Source: Flabesymbios commensalis (lineage: Eukaryota; Annelida; Polychaeta; Terebellida; Flabelligeridae). From it: a stretch of DNA of 64,000 nt. Where the stretch lies: contig OZ024905.1 in the NCBI GenBank assembly GCA_964017125.1, positions 32,957,534 to 33,021,533 of the forward strand. The letters are read 5' to 3'. Shown piece after piece: positions 1 through 12,567 of this stretch. The notes under the pieces are model-generated. The model ran no database searches and was not told the DNA's origin. It saw only the letters and a program-made list of their open reading frames with translations. The translations under genes were made by a program, and so were the position numbers. Each line of letters starts with the position of its first letter. Within the stretch, counting starts at the first letter, position 1.

Positions 1-9
1 TGACACTAA

Positions 10-330
10 GCCATGCGGCGGAAATGAAATGAAATGAATCGGGCTTCAGGCCACCTTTGTACACATATAGGCTAAACTGGGCCATGAGAACCTCCTGAGG
101 ATGTTGAGATGAATGTGGTGACACTGTCCCCCAGACACAGGATTCGAAATTCGAGCACGCTACCTCTCGGTCACGGAGGCTCCCCACAATACTGACTTTC
201 ACACGTGCATGGGGAAGAAGCATTTTTGTTTCTTTCAAACCGCCGAGACCGGGAACCGAACCCCGAACTCTGGCATGAAAGGCGGCGGTGCTAACCACTA
301 CCCTAGGGCCCCCGCCCGCCATGCGGCGGA
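10..330 (-). mobile_element. tRNA-derived SINE, full-length copy with target duplications
   Basis: Reverse-strand copy of the SINE also found at 42949-43336 and 51857-52175. The SINE body is 23-317. It is flanked by a perfect 13-bp target duplication, GCCATGCGGCGGA, at 10-22 and 318-330. Reading the minus strand, the 5' end has an RNA polymerase III box A-like stretch (TAGTGGTTAGCACCGC) and a box B-like stretch (GGTTCGGTTCCC). A second tRNA-like module follows (GAGAGGTAGCGTGCTCGG, then TCGAATTTCGAATCC). The 3' tail is a short ATTTC-rich repeat. The intact duplications indicate a fairly young insertion. Confidence 0.93.
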
Positions 331-1222
331 GTCTAACTCACTATACGCCCGATCAGACACACCCCTGGTTTAAATATGGGGATTATTTGCAGTATTGCAA
401 TGAATACTGTGAGCATTCTTTAATACACACTCACCATTAACACATCCACTACGAAAAACTGAAATTTAAAAATTAATGTATTAAGGAATATTTGCAATGT
501 ATTAAAGTTACCGGAAAAAATAGGTTTAAAATAGTGTTAAATGAAAACGGAAGAGCTCTTAGTGATAAAATCCTAGTTGGTTCTTAGTTATATCACCAGT
601 ACCTGACTGAATACAAACTGGATATATACCATTTAAAACATATTATTATTGAATACAATTAAACATATTATTCAATACAATAAAATAAAATATCGGATAT
701 ATCTCTACTAAGCATAAATTAATAAACCAAATCGAAGTGTAAATTTATCCACGTGTTTTTTCACGACTTTTTGTCTTTTAGAATGTAATTGAAGGTATGG
801 TGAAATATCTCATATATTTCTGATAGCATAATACTAATACACGCTAATTACAATAAACTTTATTATGTAATTTCCAAATAGGGCCTACAGATTGAATATT
901 ATGGAATTTCAACGAATTACGTACTCTGGCATGTTTCAACGTACACTAGTCCCCAGCATTGAAAAATGCAGTTTATGGGGCTTGCTATTTTGCGCAACTT
1001 TGCCACCAGGCCATACGACAAAAATCTGAAATTTAACACTTTTATCATTAAAAAAACGCATTAAGGAATATTTGCATTTTTTAAATTATTTACAGGCCCA
1101 CGTTTAATTATTATCAACTTTCTGATAATAATTACAATTACACGTTTGATTATTATGAGCTTTCTGATAGGATTTGCAAGTTCAAGGAAATTATGATGAC
1201 ACTTATGACATTATTTACAAAT
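331..1222. other. AT-rich sequence, no gene seen
   Basis: The stretch is AT-rich with no long reading frame and no repeat structure that I recognise. Confidence 0.6.
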
Positions 1223-1636
1223 ACAGGTTAACCCCTTTACCGCCAGTCCAGAGACTGCTATGGACCCACAGTCCTACCCTATATACAGGTTAACCCCTTT
1301 ACCGCCAGTCCAGAGTCTGCTATGGACCCACAGTCCCACTCTATATACAGGTTAACCCCTTTACCACCAGTCCAGAGACTGCTATGGACCCACAGTCCTA
1401 CCCTATATACAGGTTAACCCCTTTACCGCCAGTCCAGAGACTGCTATGGACCCACAGTCCCACTCTGTATACAGGTTAACCCCTTTACCGCAAGTCCAGA
1501 GACTGCTATGGACCCACAGTCCTACCCTATATACAGGTTAACCCCTTTACCGCCAGTCCAGAGACTGCTATGGACCCACAGTCCTACCCTATATACAGGT
1601 TAACCCCTTTACCGCCAGTCCAGAGACTGCTATGAC
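1223..1636. repeat. 62-bp tandem array, about 6.7 copies
   Basis: Copies start about every 62 bp from 1223 (1223, 1285, 1347 and so on) and differ by single substitutions such as CCTACCC/CCCACTC. Each unit contains GGTTAACCCCTTTACCGCC. This closely resembles the inward-reading end TTAACCCTTTAACCGCC of the TTAA-flanked element at 23331-23577, so the array may have grown from a transposon terminus. The last copy is cut short. Confidence 0.95.
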
Positions 1637-1782
1637 GCCTACCCTATACCGCCTAGTGTCATGAAAATACAAGAATATTGGTCAATTAAATGGTGAAATT
1701 ACTTTCAGCCTCACGCAAAACAAACTAGACAGTGTTGCCAGCGTATATAAGGTGGCGCACATGACATTATTTATCCGTGAGG

Positions 1783-4700
1783 TAGTAGTAGTAGTTTTTG
1801 TTTGATAGGCCAATGGCCCTGTCAAAACATTCAACAATAATATTATAATAACAGTGTGTTAAATACAATGGTCCTTTTTGTTACTTTCCAATTATATTAT
1901 CATACAAATGTTCCTGTCTCCTTTCAAACGCATGGAGAAGAAACTTTGAATAATATCATGTTTGTCACATGACATCAATCATATAAAAGCGTGATTGTTT
2001 GGTGGGTTTTCAAATGGTCTTAAATAATAATAGTAGAGTAGAGCATAAAATACAGGACATTACAATAAAAAGTGCACCTCATCTTCTTCATAGTCAGTGC
2101 AGAGTGGACATACAAATTGTGCGTTGTTATCAAATCTATTTCTATGTACAAAAATATCACTCATTCCCAACCTGAAGCATGCCCCTAGTTTTCTGAGTTT
2201 CTGAGTGCGTATTATTTTAAGATAATCTGTAAAGCTTAAAGGCCCATACCCAGGTTGAAAAGTTTCAAAGTTTAAAATTGTGTTATATAGGCTTATATCA
2301 TTGTAAATGTTTATTATCTTTCTCCACCCTCCATTTGAAAAAGATATGTGCCCAATAAGTGTGTATTTTGGAATGTTCATACAATTGATAACAACCATCT
2401 CTTTATTATAATGACTTTGACCAAGCCGCTGAGGGTCTAGATGAAGGGTCCGATGTTGATTTTTTTCTTTGAAAGTATCAACACTGACGAAAATCCCTTA
2501 CTTTTTGTCAATACAACAGCCACGAATATCCCATGAATATTACCTATTTTTTATTTCGGCGATGTTCACGATGTCCCGCAAAGATGTAAACTGTGAATGT
2601 GAGACCCGTAGGGAAAGCGCCGTTAAGCTGTGGTTTTCCGATGACAATGTAATTAAACTAGCAACGTCTTTGACGATGTGATACATCTGAGACCTTACAC
2701 ACTTATCCTAATACGAGTTAAGAATTTTTGTCATAAATTACGGCTAGTAAATTATAAAAAAAACTTTAGAAAACTTTAAAAAATCTTTAGAAGGAAATAA
2801 TCGAACCATTGACGCGATACCACTTTTCTGTCAAACAATTGAAACATGGCGAGGGCATTAAAACATGGGTGGTTCTAAAAAACAAAAAATGTAATGACCG
2901 ACATTTTGTCATAATTCGTCTTTTTCGAAGCCTGATTACGTTGCCAACTGATGTTTCTCAAAGTTGTATTCTATAGGAATGTTGCCTTCACTCATTCAAA
3001 CACTCAAAAAATATAACAGAGTTAAAACGAAAACATGCCATTTGCCTTGGTATGGGCCTTTAATAGTCCTATATACACTGTATCTATTACTCCTAGTTAT
3101 ACAGGCTGACCATTTAACAGTTATTGTCACAATTTTTTGTGAAGTTTTCAATATTCGGTCAGATTTACATTATATAAAACATATTTTATTTGATTAGTCC
3201 AACTGTTTGTAGTACTCCTATTTAACATTATGTTATATACCCTTTTCACATATCTAAAATCATTCATTGTCAGAATTTTCAGCCAGTAACTAATGCTGCA
3301 GATAGTATTTCTTATATACAATTCGTGCCTACCAGTATCACTATAGACCAGTGCGTTGGGTGTTATAATATGTACATTCAAAACTCGTTTCAAAGCAGTT
3401 AAGTGAACATTTTCAATGACAGATGTATCATTACACATACCCCATACCACCTCAGCACAGTAAAATAAATTGTCATAATCTGTGTATCAAAAGTGTTAGT
3501 CAAACCTTCCAATTCAAGATCATGTAGGTGTCTTAAGGATTTATCTATCTTAGCTACCGCAGATCGGGCCCTTGTGTCTAAACGGTTTTGAATACAAGTT
3601 GAGCTTAGGCGAGTTGACATGACAATACCCATATATGTTTATTCTGGCACAACGAAATTACGAAACACAACAATGTTTGATTTTCCCGCATGTACTTCCA
3701 GGCCAAGGATACATGATATATCAACTAAACCATTTATTTTACACCGGTACGTTGTACACCATGCATTGTGTCCGCTATGAGGACGCTATTATCGGCAAAT
3801 AGTAAAATAGATAATTTCATAGTGTCAGGATGTAACTGTATACCGTGACCACCACGCAAGTAAACTGCATTTGTTACAACTTGAATGTTATATGAAAATA
3901 ATAAAGGACTTAAAATACAATTCTGCTTTAGATCCTTTCAATAATTATGCTTCCTAAGAATGACGGAGGCTTCTCATGTGTCGATACTCATGTGTTTGGC
4001 AGGCGAGAGCCACCAGTCCAACTCAGACTAGTATAGCATAGATGTTTTTTTCGGCTGAGCTGAATAATGATATTATTATAATGTTGCATGTTTGTAGTTG
4101 ATTATAAGCTTCTACGCTTTCCAGAGGGTTTTTTGCTACTTTTATACTAATATGTAGTTATTTTATCTCTGGTTTTAGCGCGGGAAAAATATGTATCATA
4201 TATTTGTATTTAATTTTGCTTTCAAGTGTAATTACCATGTATAAAATTGCATGCTTTTAAAAATTGCTCTACTTGTAGTTATTTTTTAGGTTTCCACGCT
4301 TTCCAGAGGGTTCTGTTTGCTACTTTTATACTAATATGTAAATCTTTTATCTCCGGTTTTAGCGCGGGAAACAACAAATATGTTTATTATATTTCTATTT
4401 AATTTTACTTTTAAGTGTGATTTAAAGTGTACTTACCATGTATATAAATTTCATCCTGGATATCGAACTTAGTTAGGGTGCTGGCCAGCTGAATGTACAC
4501 AATTTTACTCACAATTGCATATTTGTACGATTATTGTATATATTTGTGTATATAAAGGCTAATAAATAACAATATAAAAAACATATATGTTGTAGTTCCA
4601 ATATCACTTAGCCTACGAACACAACTGACCACTTCGTTGTATATTGATCTCAAAACAGAAAGCATTTCCCCGTCTATACCATTTTGTTCAAGTATTCTCC

Positions 4701-6040
4701 ACAGGGCGTTCCTATTAATAAAGTCGAAGACTTTCTTGTCGTCAATAAATGCGACACATGATTTTCTTTTTCTTTGTGGACAATTTCTAATAAAAGAATA
4801 TAAAATAAACACGTTGTCTACGGTGGCATACCTTTTTCGAAAACCTGCTTGTTCTTCTGAATTAAGACAATGTCACTAGCTCATCTTTGTAGTCGTTTAT
4901 TTAAAACACCTGTAAATATTGTACTAAACATACTTGTTGAAGATATACCTCGGAAGTTTTCGGACAAGTTAACACCACCTTTTTGTGCATAGGCACGCTG
5001 CTGGGAGTACCCCAGTTTCGTATATAGCGTTAAAAAGTATGACCAGATATTTTGTCAGGCAGCTTGGAGAATATTTAAACATTTCCCTGACCAAACCATC
5101 AGGTCCCGCCGATTTTTCTACTTCAGACTTACATTTGATACTTTTTGATATTTCTTCTCCTAAAATTTTGCTATTTATTCTTGAGATCAAGATGATAGTT
5201 TATATTGCTAAGCAAATAGTTTAAAGACGGTTCATCAATATTATGAACGTCTTCATGGGTGACAGGGTTAAACAGGCTGGAGAAATAAGTATACCAGTCG
5301 TCTATTGAAAATGTATTATTTATTCTACTCTGTGAATTCAAATTACGTAACTGTCGCCAAAATGAGTTAGAATCCCCACTGCTGTGTTTTTAGCACTGTG
5401 TTTACATCATTTCTTTTTATTAGATCGTATAAATCCTTTTTATGTCTTTCTTTGTTTCAAATAAAACATCTTCTCGTTTTCAGTGTTTGAATTTCTGTAT
5501 ATACCGGTACGTAAAAAGTGTCTTAACTATATTTTAGCAGTAGAACATTTTTTATCAAACCAAGGTGATTGCCTCGTTCACGTTTAGTTCTTGTGGAAGG
5601 CTGTACAAATTGCGATGTTTATATAAAATTTGCTGCAATGCGTTCTGTTACATTATTCATGTCAATAGTTTGGTTATCAAAACCTTTATTGATATTTTCA
5701 CGACTCAAATAGGTTAGTATCTTTTCAGTATATACAGGTATAGGACCTACGCTCTGTCATCCACGTGCATTTGATCACTGGTTTCACATTTAAACATTCG
5801 TCAGTTCTAGTAGTGGTATCAGACATAGTAGGATCTATTCAATAGGCATTATCTTCAATTTTTACAGATTTAAATATGTCTACACTATTGTTAGAAAAAA
5901 TAACATAGTCTACTACACTGCTGCCATGTACTGAAATATTTGTGAATGGATCAGAGTTACCGTCTGGAGTTGGACCGCTTAAGATATACAAGTCCAGTGC
6001 AGAAAATAATGATAAAGGTGAGGTGGGTGAGGGTAGGATA
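1783..6040 (-). mobile_element. Decayed LINE (non-LTR retrotransposon), minus strand
   Basis: Protein-level pieces appear in the correct order on the minus strand. The end of an AP-endonuclease-like domain lies at about 5850-6030 (GSSVVDYVI-type string, LYILSGPTPD). The reverse transcriptase N-part is at 4969-5190 (KSAGPDGLVREMFK), its palm at 4531-4812 (VAFIDDKKVFDFINRNALW), and its catalytic strand near 3770-3920 (LSPLLF, then LLFADNSVLIAD where FADD is usual). A thumb/connector follows at 3148-3632 (LSSTCIQNR, LKRVLNV, TPNALVYSDTGRHELYI). The C-terminal zinc-knuckle-like end CPLCTDYEEDEVHFL is at 2060-2398. The 3' end is probably the (GTA)n near 1783-1795. The frame is interrupted many times, the 5' part is missing, and a foreign duplicated segment sits at about 4098-4450. 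I recognise the domains but leave the clade open. Confidence 0.88.
4098..4450. repeat. Tandem pair of about 180-bp repeats inside the LINE
   Basis: Two diverged direct copies share ACGCTTTCCAGAGGGTT, CTACTTTTATACTAATATGT and GGTTTTAGCGCGGGAAA, the first near 4117 and the second near 4297. They lie between the catalytic-strand and palm pieces of the surrounding LINE, so they are either a separate insertion or replacement sequence. Confidence 0.8.
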
Positions 6041-7277
6041 GGATAGGGTGGGTGAGGCCCAGGCCAGGCCTAAAACATTTCTCACATTTGCGTGTCAGAG
6101 CTTGGGATCTTCCTATTGCACAATATTATCGTTAATCTTATTTTACTTTTCTATTGTGTAATTATACCTTCTGGTGTGATAAATATTGGTCTTAAGGTTT
6201 GACGGTCATCTGGTTCTGACTAAAAATCCTTATTCACACGATCCTATTAAGTTTTAAACTTCATTTGCAGGTAACTTACTAATTTTATAGTTAATGATAT
6301 GTTTATTTTCGATTGCATTACTCCCCAGGCCATGATAAAATGCTAATTATATGTTCCATAGCCGGTAAGATATATAAAAATACATTATTTGTACCTTTTA
6401 GCCAGTTTAACCTTAAAATGACCTTCAGATGACCTTGGCATGACCTTGACATGCCCCAGTAACATACAACTTCACCACTTGTTAATATTCCCATTGGTTT
6501 GTTCAGACAAATATGACGGTACAAAACACCCGGTAATTTATTTCGTCGAGGAGTTTGGTGGTTGGTGATGGAGCTGCTGCCAGGAATTTGGCTGTTAAAG
6601 GGTTAATTATATGAGCTTAATGAAATCATTTCCAAGATAAACGTTAATTACAACTACATGGTAACCATAATAAACTTCATGATATCCTTTTCAAATACAT
6701 GTTAGTTGTAATGAGCTTTCTGATCAACTGGAGCTACACATTACATATAATGAACTTTCTAATGTCATTAAAAACTACACGTTATTTATAATAAGCGTTC
6801 TGATACATTTACAAGTACACGGTAATTATCACATATCTAGACAATGACGCGATCGTGTTACTGTAGTTGCATAATGCACACTGTCCATTACTGGTTTCTT
6901 TTTTTTTACCAAAGCCATCGTGGGTAAATGAAGATGTTTAATTGGTAATAAAACCCTGATAATTACTCATGTTTGCTATACAATTCACGGGACTATTTGG
7001 GATGAAAATATGCTCAGACACAGGACCTCTACTTCTGGTGTACTCTTATCATATTGATTCGGCACTAAAACGCCAGTGATGTCCAGCCACACATGACAGA
7101 CTTCTCCACAAGATCAATAATGTGGGTAGAACCACCCTCGTTGCATTTTACAATTACAATCCTTATATATCTTTGCTCCGTATATAGTAATGGTGCTGGT
7201 GACAGAGTCTTCATAGGTACCGGTAATGCGGTAATGCATATCATCAAATGGATAACATGATGACATTCTAATATATA
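6041..7277. other. No gene seen; GA-rich patch at about 6015-6070
   Basis: AT-rich sequence. A short purine-rich run (GGTGAGGTGGGTGAGGGTAG type) lies at about 6015-6070. A string GTTAAAGGGTTAA at about 6593-6605 resembles the TTAA-type transposon end seen at 23561-23577, but I found no partner end. The short minus-strand frame at 7065-7247 matches nothing I can name. Confidence 0.5.
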
Positions 7278-7370
7278 GGGTAGTCATGTATACCCGGTAA
7301 AAGGCAGAATCTCTGTTGCAAACTTCTCAGAAAATATTAAAATAAGTATTGTGAAAAGCCCTGCTCCATT
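7278..7370. repeat. Dispersed repeat, copy 1
   Basis: The stretch around GGTAGTCATGTATACCCGGT through ATTGTGAAAAGCCCTGCTCC aligns with 8120-8213, with a few substitutions. It is a dispersed element rather than an exon, because nothing protein-like is preserved. Confidence 0.7.
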
Positions 7371-7573
7371 GAAGAGTTAAAAGAATTAAAACACACAACT
7401 ATATTTTTTTCTTTGTCCGACCACGACATTTTAAGTTATTGTTGATCAAGTACAGACCAATCATCATTGTAGGCCTTATGGTACTACAGTATAATCAGTC
7501 AGGTGTGACCGAACTGTTGCTTATGAGGCATCCTCATTATGTGTTTTAGGTCAGTAAAAACCTCGGGGTTCTT

Positions 7574-7634
7574 CATTCTTAGCTGTGAAAAAGGCCTCGG
7601 CCTTCGGCCTCGACCCTTTTCACAGTTAGGAATG
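7574..7634. repeat. GC-rich hairpin (inverted repeat)
   Basis: The arms CATTCTTAGCTGTGAAAA and TTTTCACAGTTAGGAATG pair around a GGCCTTCGGCC core. The result is a stem of about 27 bp with few mismatches. It may be a small snap-back MITE. No target duplication is evident. Confidence 0.75.
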
Positions 7635-8119
7635 TACAGCTCCTAGGGCTTTATCCTATACATAATACCGTTACCATGTCTGTTTATTCGGACTACACCT
7701 TGCAGTGTTTCCACAAAATATTTATATCATGACTGTTTATCTCTCAATATAACTATGTGAAACAAAGTGTCTCGGGATGTGACGGATCCTGAGGCATCAC
7801 AGCACATTGCACCGGATCACCTGTACGGACTGATCCCTGTGAAGTAGGTAGGGGGAGTCCCCCACACCGTGTCCACATGTCCCCATCCTACATCAAGTGA
7901 CTCATCCACATCGTGTATCCGCTATTAGGTTTCATTCGATTCTGCCCCCTCACTCTCAGTTAAACCGGAATATGGCTCTATATATTGTCACCGCTGGTCC
8001 AACCTCTCAGGCGTTGACCAGAGATTGGCTAAGTTGTCAGCTAATGTGTAAGCCTGCTGAATGCTCACTTGCGTGGATGTGCTTGAGTGGCATGAATTCC
8101 AATCTTAAGAGTTCTGGCA
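7635..8119. other. No gene seen
   Basis: A 121-residue reading frame starts at 7897 and runs to 8262, through the dispersed repeat at 8120-8213. It resembles no family I know and I treat it as chance. Confidence 0.45.
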
Positions 8120-8213
8120 GTGGTCATGTACGCCCGGTAACATTTAGGAGCTATGCTGCAAACGTTCTGGAAAATGTTAAAACGAATTTTGTGAAAAGCC
8201 CAGTCCCGTACAA
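8120..8213. repeat. Dispersed repeat, copy 2
   Basis: Partner of 7278-7370, sharing GGTCATGTA, CCCGGTAA, GCTGCAAAC and TTGTGAAAAGCCC. Immediately downstream, 8305-8375 resembles 19108-19150 (ATTCAAAAG, GGCGGAGC, TGACGTCA), so several dispersed repeat types abut here. Confidence 0.7.
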
Positions 8214-8375
8214 GATTACCTTGCATCAACTCTGCAGTCATCCATCATTATATTTTAAATGATTTCTTTTTAGATTAGAATGTTCGAGTGCCCGTTTTAA
8301 CTGACTAGGATCGATTTTCCCAAATTCAAAAGTAGTAGGCGGAGCTTATTGTTGACGTCATGAGATGTCACCATG

Positions 8376-9860
8376 CCTGGCTGGTTATAGTACACAAACT
8401 AGATTTAAACATGTACATGTTGCTGTACCATATGATTCAGGGTGTTATGCTCACTGTCTGTACTACTACAATCCATAGCATACATGTATACTAGTCTGCA
8501 AATATAAACCTATACATTGCAAAAAAGTTTACAATTAGACGACATTTGAGCGTGGACGTTGATGACAGTGGGTAACCGCTCGTAAATTTAGTGACCGCTG
8601 AGCTAATTCGCGTCATTCAATGTTACCCCGCATTTGTCTCCGAATAGTTCTGTTACAATTTGAACACTCGCCAAACATTCCCAGATGTGAGTTCAGCTTT
8701 AAAGGCCCTCTGAGAGCCTTTAACATGCATGAAGATACATGGGTAGTGTGTGTGCAGCGGAGATGCGTCCACCAAATACAAATTTCTTCAGATCCTAGAT
8801 CCGCTGCTGATGTTAATGAAACACATTTGTAAATGATTTGACTAATATTTCATTATAAAATTTGAATAATTACCAGATCAGCTAAAATCCTTAAATACTG
8901 CTGAAATATCATATACCGAATTTAATATACCCATTTTTGCTCAAGGAAGAACACAATGTGTTAATATGACCATAATTGGTCTAATGTTTTTTTATATATT
9001 CACACAAAGACGTAACAACTAGACCTAGATTTGGTTCAAAGAGCAAACATACATGTCTCCACTTTCGATTAAACACAATGCATATTAGCTAAACATGTTT
9101 AGAATGCAATCATCTGAGATGACAGAATTTTCCTTTTCATGGACATTGATTTCCCGACACAATTCCACTAATTTTTTCAAATGCTTTTATGTAGCTGAAA
9201 AATTATATAAAAATACAATTAAATATGATCCCGCCTAAAAATTTCTCACATCTCTTACTTAAACATTTTTGGTTGATTGATTTAAATCTGTCAACATTTC
9301 ATATTCAGCCCTACTTTTTTACATAGACAATATGAATGACAATTTCCACGGAGCTGATCCAATGAGCTGAGGCAATGTGCAATACCTTAGTAAAACCAAA
9401 TAAGTGGTGAAGACATCTAACATTTAAATACAGCCCCCTCCAATGATATTAACAGTGGCATATCCTATCAGAGATGTGGCAATTTCTAGAGTTGCAAGGA
9501 TCTATTTGCCACAGATCATCTAATAATTGAAATAAAAATGGCATTGCTTGTGTGGCAAATGTAATGTAAATTTGTGTCCATTTTGATGAGAATGACATCC
9601 AAGTATGCACATGGACAAATATTGAGATTAAAAGAAAAACTGTTATCCGCTGATATCACATCTAATTGAAAAGTTGAATGGGTCGGCTATTTTTATGAGA
9701 TTGCTTTATTTATGCAGCAGACGCATTGTGAATTTTCTGAGAGTAGTCTAGACGATAGCCAGTTGGGAAAGCGTCATTTTACAGCTTAACCCTTGAACTG
9801 CTAAGACCGTATATTATACGGTTTAAAGCAACCTTCACAGTGAATGAAATGTCGTAGGAA
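8376..9860. other. AT-rich sequence, no gene seen
   Basis: No convincing coding sequence. The string TTAACCCTTGAACTGC at about 9787-9802 again recalls a TTAA-type transposon end, without a visible partner. Confidence 0.5.
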
Positions 9861-10451
9861 TTGATAAAACAATTTAGGCCTATGGTGAATGTTCGGTTTA
9901 TAGAAAAAACATTCTTGAAAAATATATATTTTTTCATAAATAAACATCTTTTTTCAATTCAACAGAACAAGGATAAACAGAAAGGGAAGAATTATGTCAT
10001 CACTGGCAATGATAAATATCCAAAATGGAGATCAACGCACACGATATACATTACCGCTCCCCTCCACTCAGTTAATATTCCTGTAGATAGGTTAAGGCAG
10101 CCTTCGAAGCCCACCCCAAATGATTGTTCTTCTCTTGGATTGCACACATTTTTTTCAAACTTGCCAAAGGCCAGACAGAAAGGCGACCCCATGTCTGGAA
10201 ATGGCCGGAGATTCATCACTGCGTCAGAAAGAAAATGGCGTCCTAACAGCGTCGTTTGCTTCCGTATGTGTCATGTAAAAGCGGGCCCGATTCACCGATT
10301 GCATTCTCTATTGTCTGGCTGTCTATATAATATCAGACTATTATTCTTGAGATACTGCAGAAAACTGGACATATTGAGTCCGGAATCAGGCACGATGTAC
10401 GTAAGGATTCCACGTCTTGGACCCAGACAGAGACCATGTACATGTACATGA
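9861..10451 (+). CDS. Unassigned 196-residue open reading frame
   Basis: This is the longest plus-strand frame in the window outside simple repeats. It has no recognisable domain, signal peptide or membrane segment. Composition is mixed and basic, with several cysteines near the C-terminal end. A shorter frame overlaps it on the other strand. The underlying DNA is less AT-rich than its surroundings, which alone could lengthen chance frames. It could be an exon of an unknown gene or part of a dispersed repeat. I do not propose a function and think chance is the likelier explanation. Confidence 0.15.
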   Translation: MIKQFRPMVNVRFIEKTFLKNIYFFINKHLFSIQQNKDKQKGKNYVITGNDKYPKWRSTHTIYITAPLHSVNIPVDRLRQPSKPTPNDCSSLGLHTFFSNLPKARQKGDPMSGNGRRFITASERKWRPNSVVCFRMCHVKAGPIHRLHSLLSGCLYNIRLLFLRYCRKLDILSPESGTMYVRIPRLGPRQRPCTCT

Positions 10452-11233
10452 TTTATGCGGCGATACTTTTTGCCGCAGCGCAGAACACTGGCTGAAAAAA
10501 AGTATCCTCCAAACCCGAAGGAAAATATTGAGCGCCACGGTCCTCTCAGGCTAGGCTCGTTGACGGGATGTTTTTAAGGAGATGGATTGTAACCCCACGT
10601 TTAGGTTTCCAGGTATTCTGGTAACTTTCATCACAAAGTATCAGTTACTAGACTTGTATGTAATCAGGGGTAATTTGGTTTTGTGGGCCTACAGAACATG
10701 GCTAGTAAAAATACTGGTCCGCTCCACTCACCGTTGTCCCAACATTCAACCTAAATCTGGAACTTGTTGAATTTGTCTGCTGGTAAGTGGGTGTTTTCCC
10801 AGCAGACGACATTATTCTTCTGAGCGCGGGATCTAAAATGGCGGGGTCGTGGAGGTTTGGAGCCCCTCCTCATGCCACGAATACCTGCATTCTTACACTC
10901 GTTCTTTGTTGACCCTACACCTGCTCACAAATTCTACATGTTCAGCCACATCTCTCTTTTAAGTGATATGGGTAAAAGTTGACAAAAAGAAAAAGACTTG
11001 TTAGTACTTGTTGTAACTTGTTAGTATTATTTTACAAAACTAAATATATAATCTATGCAATACGCTTTGCTTAAAATATTTCTTTTGAAACCTGTACACA
11101 TTTCACTTTTATTTTTATTCTTCGTATTTGTTGCCTTTATAAATTATATAACAAACAACATGACTATTATACATACATTATAATATCTGTATAAAAAGCA
11201 TAACGAGGTCAAGTAACCACATAGGAGAACGAC
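10452..11233. other. No gene seen; small hairpin at 10768-10808
   Basis: A short inverted repeat, GTCTGCTGG paired with CCAGCAGAC, lies at about 10769-10807. A methionine codon in a good context near 10838 opens a frame of only 24 codons. Nothing else is recognisable. Confidence 0.5.
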
Positions 11234-11755
11234 ATGAATTTCGGAGCCCTGAACAAGTGTACCGAAAACCCCGTTTATCAGTTATTCCTGTATTTCTTAT
11301 TTTGGACATGCATGTCCGAAATTAAATCTTGTCTTTCATTCTCTTTTAACTGGGAAATGAGCAAAACAATTTTTGTTTTACAAACTTTCCGCAATTTTGT
11401 TTTAAATCAGGTTATAGTGACCCCCTTTTTTACCAGGTTATACGTTCAATCCACTCTTATCTCTTCAACACAACCCGAGATTATCCAGCAAAAGGTTAAA
11501 TTGTTTGCAGATCATGTATACAACATTGAAATGCCTGCGGCCATGATATGCAATCAATTAAAACTAGACAGTCAGTCAGAGACTGCAAAACCTCCGTGGA
11601 AATTAATGGAATGTTCCTTGGCCCAAGACAAACTTCTGGTAACTTCGTGCAAATCCGTGCGATCCGAATGGTATCCGGATCCTGATCGTTGTCCAAATCA
11701 TCCCCAAAATTTAATGGATTGTTTTTTTGTCCGAGACATTATAAGAGACAACTGA
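11234..11755 (+). CDS. Unassigned 173-residue frame overlapping a dispersed repeat
   Basis: The 3' half (about 11560-11750) is repeat-like. The strings ACTAGACAGTC, GACTGCAAA and ATTGAAATTAATG-type recur at about 43650-43712 in a non-coding setting. No protein family is recognisable. The reading frame is therefore more likely a by-product of the repeat than a gene, and a short frame on the opposite strand overlaps it. Confidence 0.15.
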   Translation: MNFGALNKCTENPVYQLFLYFLFWTCMSEIKSCLSFSFNWEMSKTIFVLQTFRNFVLNQVIVTPFFTRLYVQSTLISSTQPEIIQQKVKLFADHVYNIEMPAAMICNQLKLDSQSETAKPPWKLMECSLAQDKLLVTSCKSVRSEWYPDPDRCPNHPQNLMDCFFVRDIIRDN

Positions 11756-12084
11756 CTGCTACACTCATATTACGACAATTTTAAATAGTAATTAATTAAT
11801 CTTGAATTGACAGGCACATGATAATAACAATGTCAAAATATTATGCCTTGCCAACAATGAAAGAGGTCAACATAATATTATAATCCAAGAAAGCCGATCA
11901 TCATTCATAAATTTTAGTAGCTTCAAATTTAAAAAAAAATCGATAACAATAAATTCGGTTGGATTAAAATGAACTGACTGTTTGTACAATGCTATCAGTG
12001 TTACAAAATACCTCTATATTACCCAATGTAGGTTAGTGCGAGGTTATCTTAGCAAACAGATAACTGTGGGTTGTATTCCCTCTA
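11756..12084. other. No gene seen
   Basis: AT-rich spacer between the dispersed repeat and the first palindromic MITE copy. Confidence 0.5.
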
Positions 12085-12175
12085 AACACGACGCGTTGAG
12101 CCAATGTTGGTTTAATTCTGGTCCACGGTCTGTGGCGTTGGCCAGCATTAAACCAGCATTAGTTCACCGTCTTGT
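12085..12175. mobile_element. Palindromic MITE copy, diverged
   Basis: Contains the family core CCAATGTTGG, GGCCAGCATTAAACCAGCATT and a GTGTTTG end. The copy is diverged; its terminal repeats are only partly preserved. Confidence 0.65.
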
Positions 12176-12452
12176 GTTTGGTGTGGTTTGAGGGGCTCAC
12201 TAGGGAGGAGGTAAGCGCTGTTTCTGTCTCTTCAGCCGGGTTGACACAAGACTTGAAGCCATCAAAGACATGGAGTGGATGAACCAGCAGACAACAAGTG
12301 TGGAGTCCGTCTAGACCTCCGTGACCACCACAGGAAATTAGGACATCAGACAATGATCGCGAGTGGGAGATGGAGACCAAGGTTAGAAATACCGCGCCAC
12401 ATTACAATCTCTGCCTCTAAACCGCCAAACCGCCCTGTATTGTCTGCGGCTC

Positions 12453-12567
12453 CGATACAGAAAACAAACAAGACATTCACCCAATGGCGGGTCGATGTTG
12501 GGCCAGCGTCGTAGACGCTGGGCCAGCGTCGACCCAGCATTGGGTCAGTGTCTTTTTTTCTGGGTTA
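12453..12567. mobile_element. Palindromic MITE copy
   Basis: The centre GGGCCAGCGTCGTAGACGCT is a near-perfect palindrome. Outward it continues into CCCAATG/CATTGGGTCAGTGTCTT and a TIR-like AGAAAA/TTTTTTCTGG. It belongs to the family represented best at 52947-53057. Confidence 0.75.

Noticed and set aside
7065-7247. Minus-strand frame vaguely like the end of a discoidin/fucolectin domain (RYIRIVIV)
   Set aside because: There are too few matching residues, the expected cysteine and glycine pattern is missing, and no neighbouring exon is found.
10830-10915. Start codon in a good context (AAAATGGCGG) suggesting a first exon
   Set aside because: The frame closes after 24 codons and no convincing splice donor with downstream exon could be found.
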